The notes: generated by a model from the sequence alone, not told the origin. Numbered from the stretch's first letter, positions 16,601 to 25,530 are shown. The stretch is 41,791 nt of DNA from Acidobacteriota bacterium (GCA_022340665.1 JAJDNM010000018.1:1-41791), one strand, 5' to 3'. Numbers and translations are program-made.

Positions 16601-17225
16601 GATCGATCCGCCGACCGTCGACCTCGAGGTTGAACCCGCCCTGGGCCTCGATCACCATCCATCCGGTTGCATCTTCCGCGACTTCCAGGGTCCACGACAC
16701 GAGGAACACACCGTCGGCGATCATCGATCGAGGGGGGCCATGCAATCCGTCAACCGTCCGCATCAACAGCCGAAATGGTTCGGCCGGATCGAACCATCGC
16801 GTCCCGAGAGGGGGCAATTCTGAATCTTGAGGCGCCACGTCACGTTCGAGATCGAGAGTGCTGAAAACGCCAAAAGCGCCCGCCAACTCTGCATCCGTGA
16901 GAGCGCCAGCTGGAGGACGAGCTCCCAACACGCTGGCCACCCGTTCGAGCATGAAACCGAGTTCGGGGTCGCGGTCGTCACCGGTCACCGCCAGAATCTC
17001 TTCCGGCTCCTGGATATCCTCGATATTCGCCAGCCACCAGGAGGCGGCAGCGACGGCGTCAGCGCTGTTCGGGTCCTCGGCGATGGTCTCCAAGGCCTGC
17101 GAGCGAGCTCGTTCGAGGTCGAACTCCATGCCTGCTTGCCATACGTCCCACCACCCGGCGTGGGCCAGTCGGGAGAGGAGGAGCACGGTGACGAGCGGAA
17201 TGGCACTGCGCCCGAAGTTCATCAT
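13698..17225 (-). CDS. Exported TPR/DUF3857 protein with a degenerate transglutaminase domain
   Basis: The protein has 1175 residues and a signal peptide (about 1-23, ending SRLAHA). A beta-sandwich region lies at about 140-265, TPR-like repeats at about 290-570, DUF3857-like sequence at about 620-780, then a transglutaminase-like domain (about 795-930) and a beta-rich C-terminus. It is a paralogue of the gene immediately upstream. Compared with that protein, the transglutaminase catalytic Cys (GDCKDKAAL) is replaced by Arg864 (GNRLGIVAT), the His by Ala near 904, and only the Asp (WFD, 919) remains. It is therefore probably a non-catalytic scaffold or binding protein. Its start codon overlaps the upstream stop codon by four bases (ATGA), so the two are translationally coupled and may form a complex in the periplasm. 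Confidence 0.85.
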   Translation of the reverse strand: MMNFGRSAIPLVTVLLLSRLAHAGWWDVWQAGMEFDLERARSQALETIAEDPNSADAVAAASWWLANIEDIQEPEEILAVTGDDRDPELGFMLERVASVLGARPPAGALTDAELAGAFGVFSTLDLERDVAPQDSELPPLGTRWFDPAEPFRLLMRTVDGLHGPPRSMIADGVFLVSWTLEVAEDATGWMVIEAQGGFNLEVDGRRIDRRRDCGLVDPGTSWYRIAIGRGSHRIRIEVASPDRPQVRLSLLDDQGARLRDVQRVDEAVGTLTNSEVIPMLPPASRALHQRLQADNAAVADLLLASQLARGRGDPEDEYRWIERARAVDTEDPWVALALARYYLRADVGRSGSERTKTLTGLLREANAIPGTQLFARAVAIRHGRNEDAERILDELITDYPEDSRVLRLWIRESVRRGWVREAEEGLSRLEAELPGSLAVTDLRLEVLASLERWQERQMLLGALAVATPVEPRWISDMASGCLLSDAVAATVNLSSKIEDPDFDVQLVQLLLEAGDYDKAREKLTAARERWGDLRVFDELALLLAADNENEVETVLTAALERDPSNLQFLTLSWRGGQEPFFAPFAVDARDYVAKYRDLGEEVDAVLLLDQAVEKIFADGSSLYYYHGVTRANTPVGARRASTLQPLPDAYLLTVRVLKPDGGEVIPSEIQPGQTGVVLSDVEPGDVVEEEYVAWVGPTGATRDGHLPPYIYRFADPDRAFGLSEYILLVPPTVDLQVDGNFEGLEQSEREWRGLRMLRWRAENVPPMPIEPFAPPAQDLMPWLNYGFGVTWQDVGDAVRDRLLEVMLSSPQLREWSRTFLVGETAHDQVESLVGALVETVESGDSDVIVGETAAESFNRRRGNRLGIVATVLAEAGWDVNFVMTRPWTDRGQRLDMPTLDAFPAALLRATWAGETVWFDSREERRGVNHVHPLFQGSDGLVLPLTEPREPVTWIDEIPSFSNPDLVEEMRVRAVVNTEGLAHVDVAMPLRGGQGTRLLERMESIPQNQVEMLFRQIALSLFPGADEVAGYIDEGEPDDLLRLDITIPGACAIEDGFMVCRSLVLGNPLVPSLARLPDRTYPLVLRMPIERRLTLDLVPPSDWRVVPRPPRRLDAEWGSVGESLEDRDGSQLSVLHLVLPKQTIPPDSYRDFARFCQAVDELTTRPPRMEPRPSTR

Positions 17226-20200
17226 GGAGCCTCCATCGGACGTCGAAGGTGGCGCTCCACTTCGACCAGAAACTCCCGCAGCTCATCCGCATCATCCGCC
17301 TCGACCAGTCCTGACACGAATGCCAGCTCGCCTTCCACCAGGTATCCGCTACTGGACTCCCTGTTCGTAATGCCGAGCGAACCGAATTCGGTCTCGAGCT
17401 TCACGTCCGGAGGAAGGGGCCTGGGCGGCCGCCCAAGATCGACTTCGAGCTTCCATTCGAGCCCGGAACGCTCGTTGACCATGATCGGTCCGTGGCGGTC
17501 ACCTCCAGGGATCATCCTCGCCGCCCATTCGAGTGTGCCGGGATAGGCCGGGATCCCTCCCCCACTCGCCAGAGCACTCCTTGTGATCGTCCCCTCGACC
17601 TCGACAATCGTCGGATCGCGTCCCGGCACGACTTGAAGTCGGGGTTCGCCGGTCAGCTGTGCGCCCGGAAACTGCTCTTGGAGCCAGCGAGCGAATCGCT
17701 GCGGATCGCGGCTACCGGCAAACCTCGCCCTCCTGATATCCGCCGCTTCACCGGTATCACGGCTCTCGATGGCAACTCTCACGTTGCCGTCACCCTCTGG
17801 TTCGACAACGAAGTGCACACGAGAACGCCCAGCACCGACAGTCGGAGAAAATCGCGGTGCGCTGTTCGGCCCGTCGATCACCAGGACCCATGCTCCCTGG
17901 TCCATCGGCGGAGGTGGATTCATCGCGTGACCGGTGGCCGTGCCATCGAGCCACAAATCGTCTTCCGGAAGATAGACGATGGCGTGGTTGAAGATCTCAA
18001 GGACCGCGAGATCGGTGCTCACCGGACCGATATCGGCGGTCCGCGTCATCACCATCCGCGCAGGAATCTCGATCGCACCGAGCAGCGCCACCAGGAGGGC
18101 TGCCTTGTCCTTGCAGTCGCCTATCTTGTGGTGGAGCACCCAATCGGCGGAGAAGGGTCGGAAGCGGTGTTCACCGAACTCGAGGCCGACATAGCGGATT
18201 TCGTTGGTAACGAACCGGTAAAGCCGGGAGATTCTCTCACGCCGGCCATCCACGCCATCGACCAGGCGAAATGCTGTCTCCTCGACCTGCTCCGACGTCC
18301 GGATTCTCGGCGCCACGTGACGCGCGAACCAGTCCGCCAGCCCTCCCCATTCAGGATGGTTCGAGTACACCAGGTGTGGCGTGATCAAAAGCCGCGGCGC
18401 AGGCGGCACATCGGTCGGGACCGCCGGCAGATCACGCCATACCCATCGCAAGCGCACCAACCCATCGGGATCCTCGGTTCGCTCGGGTTCACCCTCGAGT
18501 AAAGCTAGCTGCCAATCCGGCAACAGGTCTCCCAAACCGACGAACTCGACTTCCATCTGCGCCACCGGGACTCCTCGGCCGAGGTACATCAACCCTCCGT
18601 TGTAAGGGCCGGTCTCGTTGGCTTCGTCGGTTTCCGCTAGGACCCAGGCGATCTCGACCAGATCTCCGTTTTCGAATTCGTCAAATTGCACGACGCGCAA
18701 TCGGGTGTCGTAATAAAGGTTGAACTCGGGTTCCGATAGCCGGGGAGAGTTGCCCTGACGAGCGCCCACCTCGGTTCCATCACGGCGCAAAATACGGGCG
18801 CGCAGCACACGCAACCGCTCGTTTTCGGCCACAAACGGGATGTGTTGAACCCGTAACTCGTCTGCGCGCGATGCATCAGTGATCATGAAGACCTGTTGGA
18901 CCCTCTCCTCTGTCAGACGGGAAGCAAAGAACCGGACCTGTCGATGATCGAGTATGACGACGGCAGGGGATCCTGGAGGCGCCGCCTCCGCCATGTTCCA
19001 CAACTCGACGGGTTTGCGCATCCAGTCAATCTCGTCGCTCCTCTGGCCCAGCAGCTCGAGCATCCGCTCGGCCCTCCGGTTTTGGGGACGAATCTCTAGT
19101 ACGTTCCTGGCGAGCTCGGCTGCTCGTTCTTCCTCGCCAGCCGAGTGTTCTACGCTGGCGAGCTCCGTCATCAGGTTGACGTCGGTTGGCGATCGTTCGA
19201 GGCCCTCCGTGAGAACGGCCCGTGCCGAGGTGAGATCTTCCTCGGCCATCAGCAATCGAGAGAGCCGAATCCTGGTCGCCGGTGAATTTGGATCGCGTTG
19301 CAGATCGTCCGAGAGGAGCCTCACCAGCTTCTCTCCATCTCCGCAGCTCTCGGCCAACCGTTGATTGAGCTCGATGACCTTCGGCTCACCGGGCGCCACC
19401 TCTACAAGCCTGGACAGGGCATCCGCAGCCAGATCCCAGCGTCGGGCTTCAATCGCGCCTTCAGTGAGATTCACATTGACACGGACACACCTCGGATTCG
19501 CGCTGCCGAGCGCAGCCATCCTCGGGATCACCATTGGACCCCACAGCGCTTCGTCGAGGCCAAGCATCGCGCCGCGCACCATCGGATCCGCGGTGTCAGC
19601 GGCGGCCAGGAGATTGTGGGCCTGCTCGTACAATGTGCGTTCTCCGTACCAGTCGGCCAGCTCGAGGCGCGCCCACAAGAGATCCGGATCTTCAGCCAGC
19701 GCCTCCGCCAAAAGGTCCCTCGCCAACCCCGGCTCCGAGGTCGCCAGCCACTCCAAAAGCCTTGCTTCGCCCGCAGCCTCGGAACGCGCCGCACGGCACG
19801 CCGCACGGACGCTGCCACCACCTAACGGCTCAGGCTTATGCACAACGAGAAATGCTGCGAGTGCGGTCGCGCCACCGGGTGTTCCGGCGTCGCGCGCCTT
19901 ACGAATCTCCTCTCCCAGTCCGCGGACGGCCGGCGGGTCTTTTTCCACCGGTGAATGCGACGGCGGCGGCTCTTCGCTCTCCCTGACACCGACCAGGGCC
20001 GCACCGCTCGGTTGAGTCAGTCGAGCTCGCAGCCACCAATTCTCACCTTCCGATGCCACCGCGATGACGAGAGTATTCGCGCCCTGCCGGACCCACCCTC
20101 CTCCGACCATCTGATCCCGTGCCTTTTCAAGGGGCTGAGGGGTTGTCAACACCTCAACGCCGTTGAGCCACACACGAGCCACCTGAGCGACTCCAACCCG

Positions 20201-20809
20201 CACCGCTACTGGTTGCTCGGTTTCACTGACAATCGTCGTCGCCAGGTAAGCCATCTGGCGCTGTGATGGCCAGGCCAGCCCGGTCAAGCGAACCCAGCCA
20301 AGCGGATCCGTACCGGGTGTCGCCCGCCACACGAAGTCTTCCGTCGGTGATGTCGCCATGCGGTCGAAATCGGCCAGCTCTTCGAGTGGTATCGGGTCGC
20401 GAAACCACCAAGCGGTGAGGCCCCCCGCGGTGCGAAAGAGCTCGTACGCCGCGGCGTCTCGGCCGCTGTCGACTTCGAATCGCGCTCGTATGGCGCGGAC
20501 CTCGTCGACCATGAGAGGATCGGCACCCTGAACCCCTGCAAGGCGATCAAGTCCCTTGCGTGCGATAGTCCAGTCTTCGAAGGTTTCGGGCCAGCTGAAG
20601 GCGAAGACGAGGTGATGGTAATCGGCCGGAAGCAGGCCCCCCTCGATCGCTTGCGCGACGTGTCTGTGCACGCGGTCCTCGATCGCACCCGCGAGCACCG
20701 GCTGGGCCAGTGTCATCGCGGCCAGAGTCAGAATAATTTGCACACACACGCGTCCCACAGCATGCGTTTTTCCGCTCCTCGCATGGACGTATCGCCTGAA
20801 ATGCATCAC
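17222..20809 (-). CDS. Exported TPR/DUF3857/transglutaminase-like protein
   Basis: The protein has 1195 residues. The signal peptide runs to about residue 40 (LTLAAMTLAQPVLA). A beta-sandwich (about 160-270, with VWLNGVEVL, QGANTLVIAVASEG) resembles carbohydrate-binding jelly rolls. TPR-like repeats cover about 350-590 and DUF3857 about 615-800. The transglutaminase-like domain at about 850-960 has an intact triad: Cys899 in GDCKDKAALL, His942 in NHAIVYL, and Asp955 in LWLDGT. A beta-rich tail follows. Members of this family are thought to act in the envelope; the substrate is unknown. The start is GTG at 20809 with CATACT six bases upstream; ATG at 20806 is an alternative. It is followed with a four-base overlap by its inactive-looking paralogue. 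Confidence 0.88.
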   Translation of the reverse strand: MMHFRRYVHARSGKTHAVGRVCVQIILTLAAMTLAQPVLAGAIEDRVHRHVAQAIEGGLLPADYHHLVFAFSWPETFEDWTIARKGLDRLAGVQGADPLMVDEVRAIRARFEVDSGRDAAAYELFRTAGGLTAWWFRDPIPLEELADFDRMATSPTEDFVWRATPGTDPLGWVRLTGLAWPSQRQMAYLATTIVSETEQPVAVRVGVAQVARVWLNGVEVLTTPQPLEKARDQMVGGGWVRQGANTLVIAVASEGENWWLRARLTQPSGAALVGVRESEEPPPSHSPVEKDPPAVRGLGEEIRKARDAGTPGGATALAAFLVVHKPEPLGGGSVRAACRAARSEAAGEARLLEWLATSEPGLARDLLAEALAEDPDLLWARLELADWYGERTLYEQAHNLLAAADTADPMVRGAMLGLDEALWGPMVIPRMAALGSANPRCVRVNVNLTEGAIEARRWDLAADALSRLVEVAPGEPKVIELNQRLAESCGDGEKLVRLLSDDLQRDPNSPATRIRLSRLLMAEEDLTSARAVLTEGLERSPTDVNLMTELASVEHSAGEEERAAELARNVLEIRPQNRRAERMLELLGQRSDEIDWMRKPVELWNMAEAAPPGSPAVVILDHRQVRFFASRLTEERVQQVFMITDASRADELRVQHIPFVAENERLRVLRARILRRDGTEVGARQGNSPRLSEPEFNLYYDTRLRVVQFDEFENGDLVEIAWVLAETDEANETGPYNGGLMYLGRGVPVAQMEVEFVGLGDLLPDWQLALLEGEPERTEDPDGLVRLRWVWRDLPAVPTDVPPAPRLLITPHLVYSNHPEWGGLADWFARHVAPRIRTSEQVEETAFRLVDGVDGRRERISRLYRFVTNEIRYVGLEFGEHRFRPFSADWVLHHKIGDCKDKAALLVALLGAIEIPARMVMTRTADIGPVSTDLAVLEIFNHAIVYLPEDDLWLDGTATGHAMNPPPPMDQGAWVLVIDGPNSAPRFSPTVGAGRSRVHFVVEPEGDGNVRVAIESRDTGEAADIRRARFAGSRDPQRFARWLQEQFPGAQLTGEPRLQVVPGRDPTIVEVEGTITRSALASGGGIPAYPGTLEWAARMIPGGDRHGPIMVNERSGLEWKLEVDLGRPPRPLPPDVKLETEFGSLGITNRESSSGYLVEGELAFVSGLVEADDADELREFLVEVERHLRRPMEAP

Positions 20810-20904
20810 CGATCGAGTATGGCAGATCCCTGCGGGCAGAGGAGAAGAGGGGCTTGAGGGAGCAGGGCGGCAGGTTCGGCGACGATTGAGGGCGGGCTCG
20901 AAGC

Positions 20905-21615
20905 TCAGGGCACCAGATCGAGGATCTGGTCCAGACTCGAAATCCGTTGATAAGACTCTCCCCTGAAAAGGTTGTGCCGATCAACCAGGGCCGCAGCAAG
21001 CCCTGCCCTTTCGGCGCCGCTGTAGTCCTCGAGAGGAGAGTCGCCAACGTGGATCGCCTCTTCCGCCGAGAGTTCCATCCGATCCATCGTTCGCTGGAAT
21101 ATTTCGGGTGACGGCTTCTCGACGCCTTCTAGCGACGAGACCGTGACCGTGTCGAACATATCAGTCAGATCCAGGTTGCGGAGGATCTCGGGAAGCCGCC
21201 TGTCCCAGTTAGAGATCACAGCCAACCGGATTCCACGAGCGCCAAGCTCCTCCAAGGTGCTCGTGGTCTCGGGAAACACCTTCCACACGTTGGCCTCACT
21301 GAACGCCGAGTACAGATCTTCCAGCAAAGGCTCCCAGGGGGCGTCGTGGTCAAGGCGTTGAAGAACCTCGCGCACGAACTCTCCCCACCAGACAAGCTCA
21401 CCTCCTGGAATCGAGCTGTAACGATCGTGACCGGGGACCGTTCGGCGTTGTAGCTCGGCCCACGCCTGGCGAAATACCGGTGCGACCTCCTCGGCTCTGA
21501 CCGGGCGTCCGAGGCGGCTCAGGTGATGGGCATAGATCTCCCCCGGGCTCGGATCGCAGTAAATCATGGTTCCGCCAACATCGAAGGTGACTGCTTTGAA
21601 ACCGTTCTCTCTCAT
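20905..21615 (-). CDS. HAD-superfamily phosphatase
   Basis: The protein has 236 residues. HAD motif I is FDVGGTMIY; the usual DxDGT form is changed to D-V-G-G-T, as in many HAD subfamily IA members. Motif II is VISNWD, the motif III Lys is in GVEKPSPEIF, and motif IV is HVGDSPLEDYSGAERAG. A helical cap sits between motifs I and II. This is a haloacid-dehalogenase-type phosphatase close to the REG-2/YjjG group; the substrate cannot be told. The frame is open to a GTG at 21666, but TATTCT at 21622-21627 lies exactly six bases before the ATG at 21615, and the HAD core begins right after it. It is divergent from the mannose-1-phosphate guanylyltransferase gene. Confidence 0.88.
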   Translation of the reverse strand: MRENGFKAVTFDVGGTMIYCDPSPGEIYAHHLSRLGRPVRAEEVAPVFRQAWAELQRRTVPGHDRYSSIPGGELVWWGEFVREVLQRLDHDAPWEPLLEDLYSAFSEANVWKVFPETTSTLEELGARGIRLAVISNWDRRLPEILRNLDLTDMFDTVTVSSLEGVEKPSPEIFQRTMDRMELSAEEAIHVGDSPLEDYSGAERAGLAAALVDRHNLFRGESYQRISSLDQILDLVP

Positions 21616-21621
21616 GAGCAG

Positions 21622-21627
21622 AGAATA
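21622..21627 (-). promoter_or_regulatory. Candidate -10 box for a leaderless HAD transcript
   Basis: TATTCT is followed by exactly six bases (CTGCTC) and ATG at 21615. No Shine-Dalgarno is visible. Confidence 0.4.
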
Positions 21628-21694
21628 CCGGAACGTGTTAACCCGCACTCGGCTTCCTCTCTCCACCGCTGCCCTCCTCCTCCGCCGGACCGGC

Positions 21695-21700
21695 TAAGAT
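21695..21700 (+). promoter_or_regulatory. Candidate -10 box of the mannose-1-phosphate guanylyltransferase gene
   Basis: TAAGAT is followed by AAGAC and ATG at 21706. Spacing is five bases, so the transcript would be leaderless or start within a base or two of ATG. Confidence 0.35.
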
Positions 21701-21705
21701 AAGAC

Positions 21706-22779
21706 ATGCTTCACGCGGTCATCATGGCTGGTGGATCCGGGACCAGGTTCTGGCCGGCTTCGCGATGTAATCGCCCGAAGCAGTTCTTGACTCTCGCCGG
21801 TGACACGCCGCTGCTACGGGTGACATACGAACGGCTCGAGGGCCTGGTCCCACCGGAGAGAGTGTGGGTCGTGACGACCGTTGCAACCGCCCAGGCGACC
21901 CGCTCGATGCTTCCCGAGCTGCCACCAACCAACATTCTCGCCGAACCGGTTGGCCGCAATACGGCAGCCTGTGCGGGTCTCGCAGCCCATGCGACGCTGG
22001 TCAACGATCCCGACGCAGTTTGCATTATCCTCCCCGCCGACCATGTCATCGGCCAGGAGGATCGCTTCCGCTCAGCAATGGACGCGGGAGCGAAATTGGT
22101 GGCCCGGGAGGGTGGCCTCCTGACTTTCGGTATTCAGCCGAATTACCCGGAGACCGGATACGGCTATCTCGAGCTCGGCGAGGAACACTCACGCGAGAGC
22201 GAATGGGTCATCCACCGCTTGCAACGCTTTGTCGAGAAACCCGACGTCGAGAGCGCACAGCGCTACGTGGACTCGAAACGATTCCTATGGAACGCTGGCA
22301 TCTTCGCCTGGCGCGCAGCTGATTTGCTCGATGAGATTCGACGGCAGCTGCCCGAGCTTGCCGACGGCCTCGATCGCATCGCCTCATCCGTCGGGACATC
22401 TGCTTTCGACTCGGTGCTCGCCGAAGCCTACCCGCACCTTCCAGCGACGTCGGTCGATTTCGGCGTCATGGAAAACGCCGAGCAGTGTTGGACGGTCCCG
22501 GTCGATTTCCCCTGGTCTGATGTCGGATCGTGGCCGGCCCTCGAGGGCGTACTCGCCGCCGACGATGCCGGCAACCGGGGGCGCGGTCGTGTTCACGTCG
22601 AAAACGCCGGCGACAATGTGCTCGTCAGCACCGGCCCGGTCCTGTCAGTCGTCGGCGTCAAAGATCTGGTGGTAGTCGCCACACCCGATGCGGTGCTGGT
22701 GGTACCGAAGGACGAGGCACAGCGGGTCAAGAACGTGGTCGAGGCGCTGAAGGCAAAGGGCTGGGACGACGTCCTCTAA
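21706..22779 (+). CDS. manC: Mannose-1-phosphate guanylyltransferase
   Basis: The enzyme makes GDP-mannose from mannose-1-phosphate and GTP for envelope polysaccharides. The protein has 357 residues, the short form without the C-terminal cupin isomerase domain. The N-terminal pyrophosphorylase signature MAGGSGTRFWP (about 7-17) and RPKQFL (about 23-28) are present. EPVGRNTAAC, ILPADHVI, FVEKPD, WNAGIFAW and PWSDVGSW follow in the family order. It is transcribed alone on the plus strand and converges with the second NtrC-type regulator gene across a heptad-repeat element. Other members of this nucleotidyltransferase family (for example cytidylyl or glucose-1-phosphate enzymes) lack this exact set of motifs. 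Confidence 0.94.
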   Translation: MLHAVIMAGGSGTRFWPASRCNRPKQFLTLAGDTPLLRVTYERLEGLVPPERVWVVTTVATAQATRSMLPELPPTNILAEPVGRNTAACAGLAAHATLVNDPDAVCIILPADHVIGQEDRFRSAMDAGAKLVAREGGLLTFGIQPNYPETGYGYLELGEEHSRESEWVIHRLQRFVEKPDVESAQRYVDSKRFLWNAGIFAWRAADLLDEIRRQLPELADGLDRIASSVGTSAFDSVLAEAYPHLPATSVDFGVMENAEQCWTVPVDFPWSDVGSWPALEGVLAADDAGNRGRGRVHVENAGDNVLVSTGPVLSVVGVKDLVVVATPDAVLVVPKDEAQRVKNVVEALKAKGWDDVL

Positions 22780-22781
22780 TC

Positions 22782-22886
22782 GAGTTCTGAGTTCTCAGTT
22801 TTGAGTTTTGAGTTCCACCCACCTCCCCATTTCTGAATCGGGCGGATAAGGGAATACTCAAAACTCATAACTCAACACTCAAAACT
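22782..22886. repeat. Heptad-armed inverted repeat, GAGTTTT type
   Basis: The left arm has five 7-base units: GAGTTCT, GAGTTCT, CAGTTTT, GAGTTTT, GAGTTCC. The core is ACCCACCTCCCC, a short loop, then GGGCGG. The right arm is ACTCAAA, ACTCATA, ACTCAAC, ACTCAAA, ACT, the inverted counterpart. It fills the whole gap between the convergent genes manC (stop 22779) and the NtrC-type regulator (stop 22885-22887), and its last bases overlap that stop codon. The right arm is nearly identical to that of the copy at 32823-32922. Confidence 0.88.
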
Positions 22887-24276
22887 ATTTCTTCTCCCTC
22901 AGCCCATACTGGTCGAGCTTGCGATAAAGGGTGGATCTTCCGATGCCGAGCTGGCGTGCAACGTCGGAGAGGTTGCCCTTGTTGTTCTCCATTGCGCGGA
23001 TAATAGCCTCACGCTCGAGCTCCTCGAGGTTGAGAGTGCCGGTACCGACCGGGGCGGGGGCCTCCACCGCTGGTATCGTCTTGCCAGACGCGACCGCCGA
23101 TTCTCCGCCGATTCCCGACGGCAGATCGTCGAAGGTGAGCTCGAGGCCGGAGGATACGAGGAGTGTCCGATGGATGACATTTTCCAGCTCACGTACATTG
23201 CCCGGCCAGCCATGGCTCGACATCGCTTCCATCGCTCGAGCCTCGACCCTGGTGACTCTCTTGCCGGCGTCCCTGGCGTATTTCTCGAGGAAGTGTTCGA
23301 CCAACAGCGGGATGTCCTCGCGTCGGTCACGCAACGGCGGCAGTGTGATCGGGAAGACGACCAGCCGGTAGTAAAGGTCCTGGCGGAAGGATCCTTCCTC
23401 GACCATTTTCGCGAGATCGCGGTTTGAGGCCGAAATGACCCGCACGTCGAGCTCGATCGTCTCGGTGCCGCCGACCCGTTGCAGAACGCGCTCCTGCAGC
23501 ACCCTCAGCAATCTGGCCTGGGCCGAGGGAGACATTTCGCCGACCTCGTCGAGAAATATCGTGCCACCGGAAGCCTGTTCAAACTTGCCCGGATGGGTGG
23601 CGACGGCGCCGGTAAAGGCGCCCTTCTCGTGACCGAAAAGTTCGCTCTCCTGCAACCCTTCCGGGATGGCTGCGCAATTGACATCGACAAATGGCCCATC
23701 CGAGCGTAGCGAGGCGTAGTGGATGGCCTTTGCCACCAGCTCCTTGCCCGTGCCGCTCTCGCCAGCAATGAAGACGGTGATCTCGGATTCGAGGACTTTC
23801 TCGATCTGGTCGTAGACCTTTCGCATTGCAGCCGAGGAGCCAACAATGTTCCGTAGGTGGTAGCGGTCGGAGAGCTCCTCCTTGAGACGCGCCACCTCCT
23901 TCTCGAGGCTGCGGTGGGAAACGGCGTTACCCAGAGTCGTCAACAAACGTTCCTGGTCGATTGGTTTGGTCAGATAGTCGTAGGCGCCGAGCTTGGTGAC
24001 CTCGACGGCTCGTTGAACGTCATCATCTGCAGTCACCATGATGACCGGAATCGTCGGATGGCGCCGGCTGATCTCCTTGAGCACCTCGACGCCGTCGACC
24101 TCGGGCATCATCAGGTCGAGGAGAATCGCGTCCGGCACGCTACCGGAGCTCGCGAGGACCTCCGCTCCGGATGCGAACGTATCCACCCCGTGCCCGGCTT
24201 CGGTGATGATGAAGCTGAGCAGCTCCCTGACCGCCGGATCGTCGTCTACCACCCAGATCATTTTGCTTTCGGTCAT
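22885..24276 (-). CDS. Second NtrC-family sigma-54-dependent response regulator
   Basis: The protein has 463 residues. The receiver domain has phospho-acceptor Asp54 in AILLDLMMPE and a TKPID segment near 105. The AAA+ domain has Walker A GESGTGKE, GAFTGA and Walker B GTIFLDE, all intact. The C-terminal Fis-type helix-turn-helix (NLSDVARQLGIGRSTLYRKLDQYGL) is canonical. GAGGGG lies a few bases before the ATG and TAAACT ten bases before it, so this gene may have its own promoter although it trails the long housekeeping cluster on the same strand. No kinase gene is adjacent, so its partner is elsewhere. Confidence 0.95.
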   Translation of the reverse strand: MTESKMIWVVDDDPAVRELLSFIITEAGHGVDTFASGAEVLASSGSVPDAILLDLMMPEVDGVEVLKEISRRHPTIPVIMVTADDDVQRAVEVTKLGAYDYLTKPIDQERLLTTLGNAVSHRSLEKEVARLKEELSDRYHLRNIVGSSAAMRKVYDQIEKVLESEITVFIAGESGTGKELVAKAIHYASLRSDGPFVDVNCAAIPEGLQESELFGHEKGAFTGAVATHPGKFEQASGGTIFLDEVGEMSPSAQARLLRVLQERVLQRVGGTETIELDVRVISASNRDLAKMVEEGSFRQDLYYRLVVFPITLPPLRDRREDIPLLVEHFLEKYARDAGKRVTRVEARAMEAMSSHGWPGNVRELENVIHRTLLVSSGLELTFDDLPSGIGGESAVASGKTIPAVEAPAPVGTGTLNLEELEREAIIRAMENNKGNLSDVARQLGIGRSTLYRKLDQYGLREKK

Positions 24277-24357
24277 TTCGCCCCTCAGTTTACTCGAATA
24301 CCCAGCGCTATTCGTGGTCGTCAGTCAGCCGCTCCGTGGGAACGGACGGCCAGAAGG

Positions 24358-25530
24358 TCAATGCAGAAACGAGGTCAGCCACACCGACAATGTTTCCCCC
24401 GGCATGTCGCCACGCAGTGCCAGCTCCACCGCTCCCGCATCAGCCAGCGCTTGGACCAGCTCATCGTCAGAGTATCGGCCCGCTCCCCTGAAAAGAGCGC
24501 CGAGAGTAAATGGAGAGGGCCCCTTCCCCGTCGCCCCCCAGAGTGGTGACGGCGCATCGGTCTTGGCAAGCTCGATGATCGTCGGGCCGAGCCCACTCTT
24601 GAACCTCCTCGGGTACCAGGTATGTTCACGCGTTCGATCGGGGGCCATTTCGTCGAGTAACCCGTTGTCCGCGGCCAGCCGCCTCAGGTAGAGGAGGTTC
24701 TGAAGCAACGCCGATATCTGGCTAAACAGAACCGCGGGCACCCCCTTTGGGGCGACCGGTTTCCCCTGTCGATCGCGAATCTGAATACCGGCTTCAGCTG
24801 CTGCCATGATGTCGAGCACCGGCGCAGATTGTCGGGCCAGAACCCCATCGCGCACGACGTCCAAAGATCGTTCCCTGGGAAAGCTCAGGGCCCGGACGAG
24901 ATCTTCGTCGACCACACCGTCCACGTTGGCCGCGACCAGCTTGCGGCACTCCTGAACCAGCGCCCGAGGGGCGAATCCGAGCCGGTCGAGGAGCAATCGA
25001 AGGGCTTCAGGTGAGAAGCGGACGTCCCCTGCGTGCGCAGTCACGAGTTTGCGCAGCATGGTCTCCTGCTCGCGCGAAAGGATCGTGTCTTCCCAGGGCT
25101 TGGGAGGTTCCGGTGCCGGCCGCCACTGCACCTCACCGATTTCTCCAACCGCATCTACCAGGGCGCATTTCGGCCTGCCGTGGCACCATGCACCCATCAC
25201 CAGGCCAACACCCTCGGGCAACCCATCGTTCAGAACGCGCACGACCGGCATCGGGTCGACCGTCGCTTTGACCGCCTTCCGCGCCAGGGGAGGCCGCCGT
25301 GCCGGTATGTCGAGCCATGACCGCACGTCAGGCACCACCAACACGCGCTGTTGTGCGAACAGGGATGGCGAGCAGAGCTCGACCGCGAGGTCCTCCGGTG
25401 AGATCGTTTCAGGCTGCATATCGGGATCCACACCGCCAAAGTCCGCGCACATCGACTTCAGCGTCTCGGCGAGGGACTGTTCGAGCAGGAAATCGTCCGA
25501 TGAGACCACCAGCGAAACTGGAGCGCTCAC
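24358..25530 (-). CDS. holA: DNA polymerase III delta-subunit-like protein
   Basis: The protein has 390 residues. The N-terminal part (SDDFLLEQSLAETL, then SPSLFAQQRVLVVPDV near 55-70) matches the delta-subunit pattern in which a damaged-looking AAA+ domain begins with an F/YLLE segment and an SLF..RRLV strand. FAPRALVQECRKLVA near 190 fits the family's helical part. Delta opens the beta clamp within the clamp loader. The context supports it, because holA often lies next to nadD and rsfS. Sequence similarity looks low and an insert of about 60 residues (75-140) is unusual, so the symbol is tentative. It starts with GTG at 25530, with GGGAGG four bases upstream. Confidence 0.6.
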   Translation of the reverse strand: MSAPVSLVVSSDDFLLEQSLAETLKSMCADFGGVDPDMQPETISPEDLAVELCSPSLFAQQRVLVVPDVRSWLDIPARRPPLARKAVKATVDPMPVVRVLNDGLPEGVGLVMGAWCHGRPKCALVDAVGEIGEVQWRPAPEPPKPWEDTILSREQETMLRKLVTAHAGDVRFSPEALRLLLDRLGFAPRALVQECRKLVAANVDGVVDEDLVRALSFPRERSLDVVRDGVLARQSAPVLDIMAAAEAGIQIRDRQGKPVAPKGVPAVLFSQISALLQNLLYLRRLAADNGLLDEMAPDRTREHTWYPRRFKSGLGPTIIELAKTDAPSPLWGATGKGPSPFTLGALFRGAGRYSDDELVQALADAGAVELALRGDMPGETLSVWLTSFLH

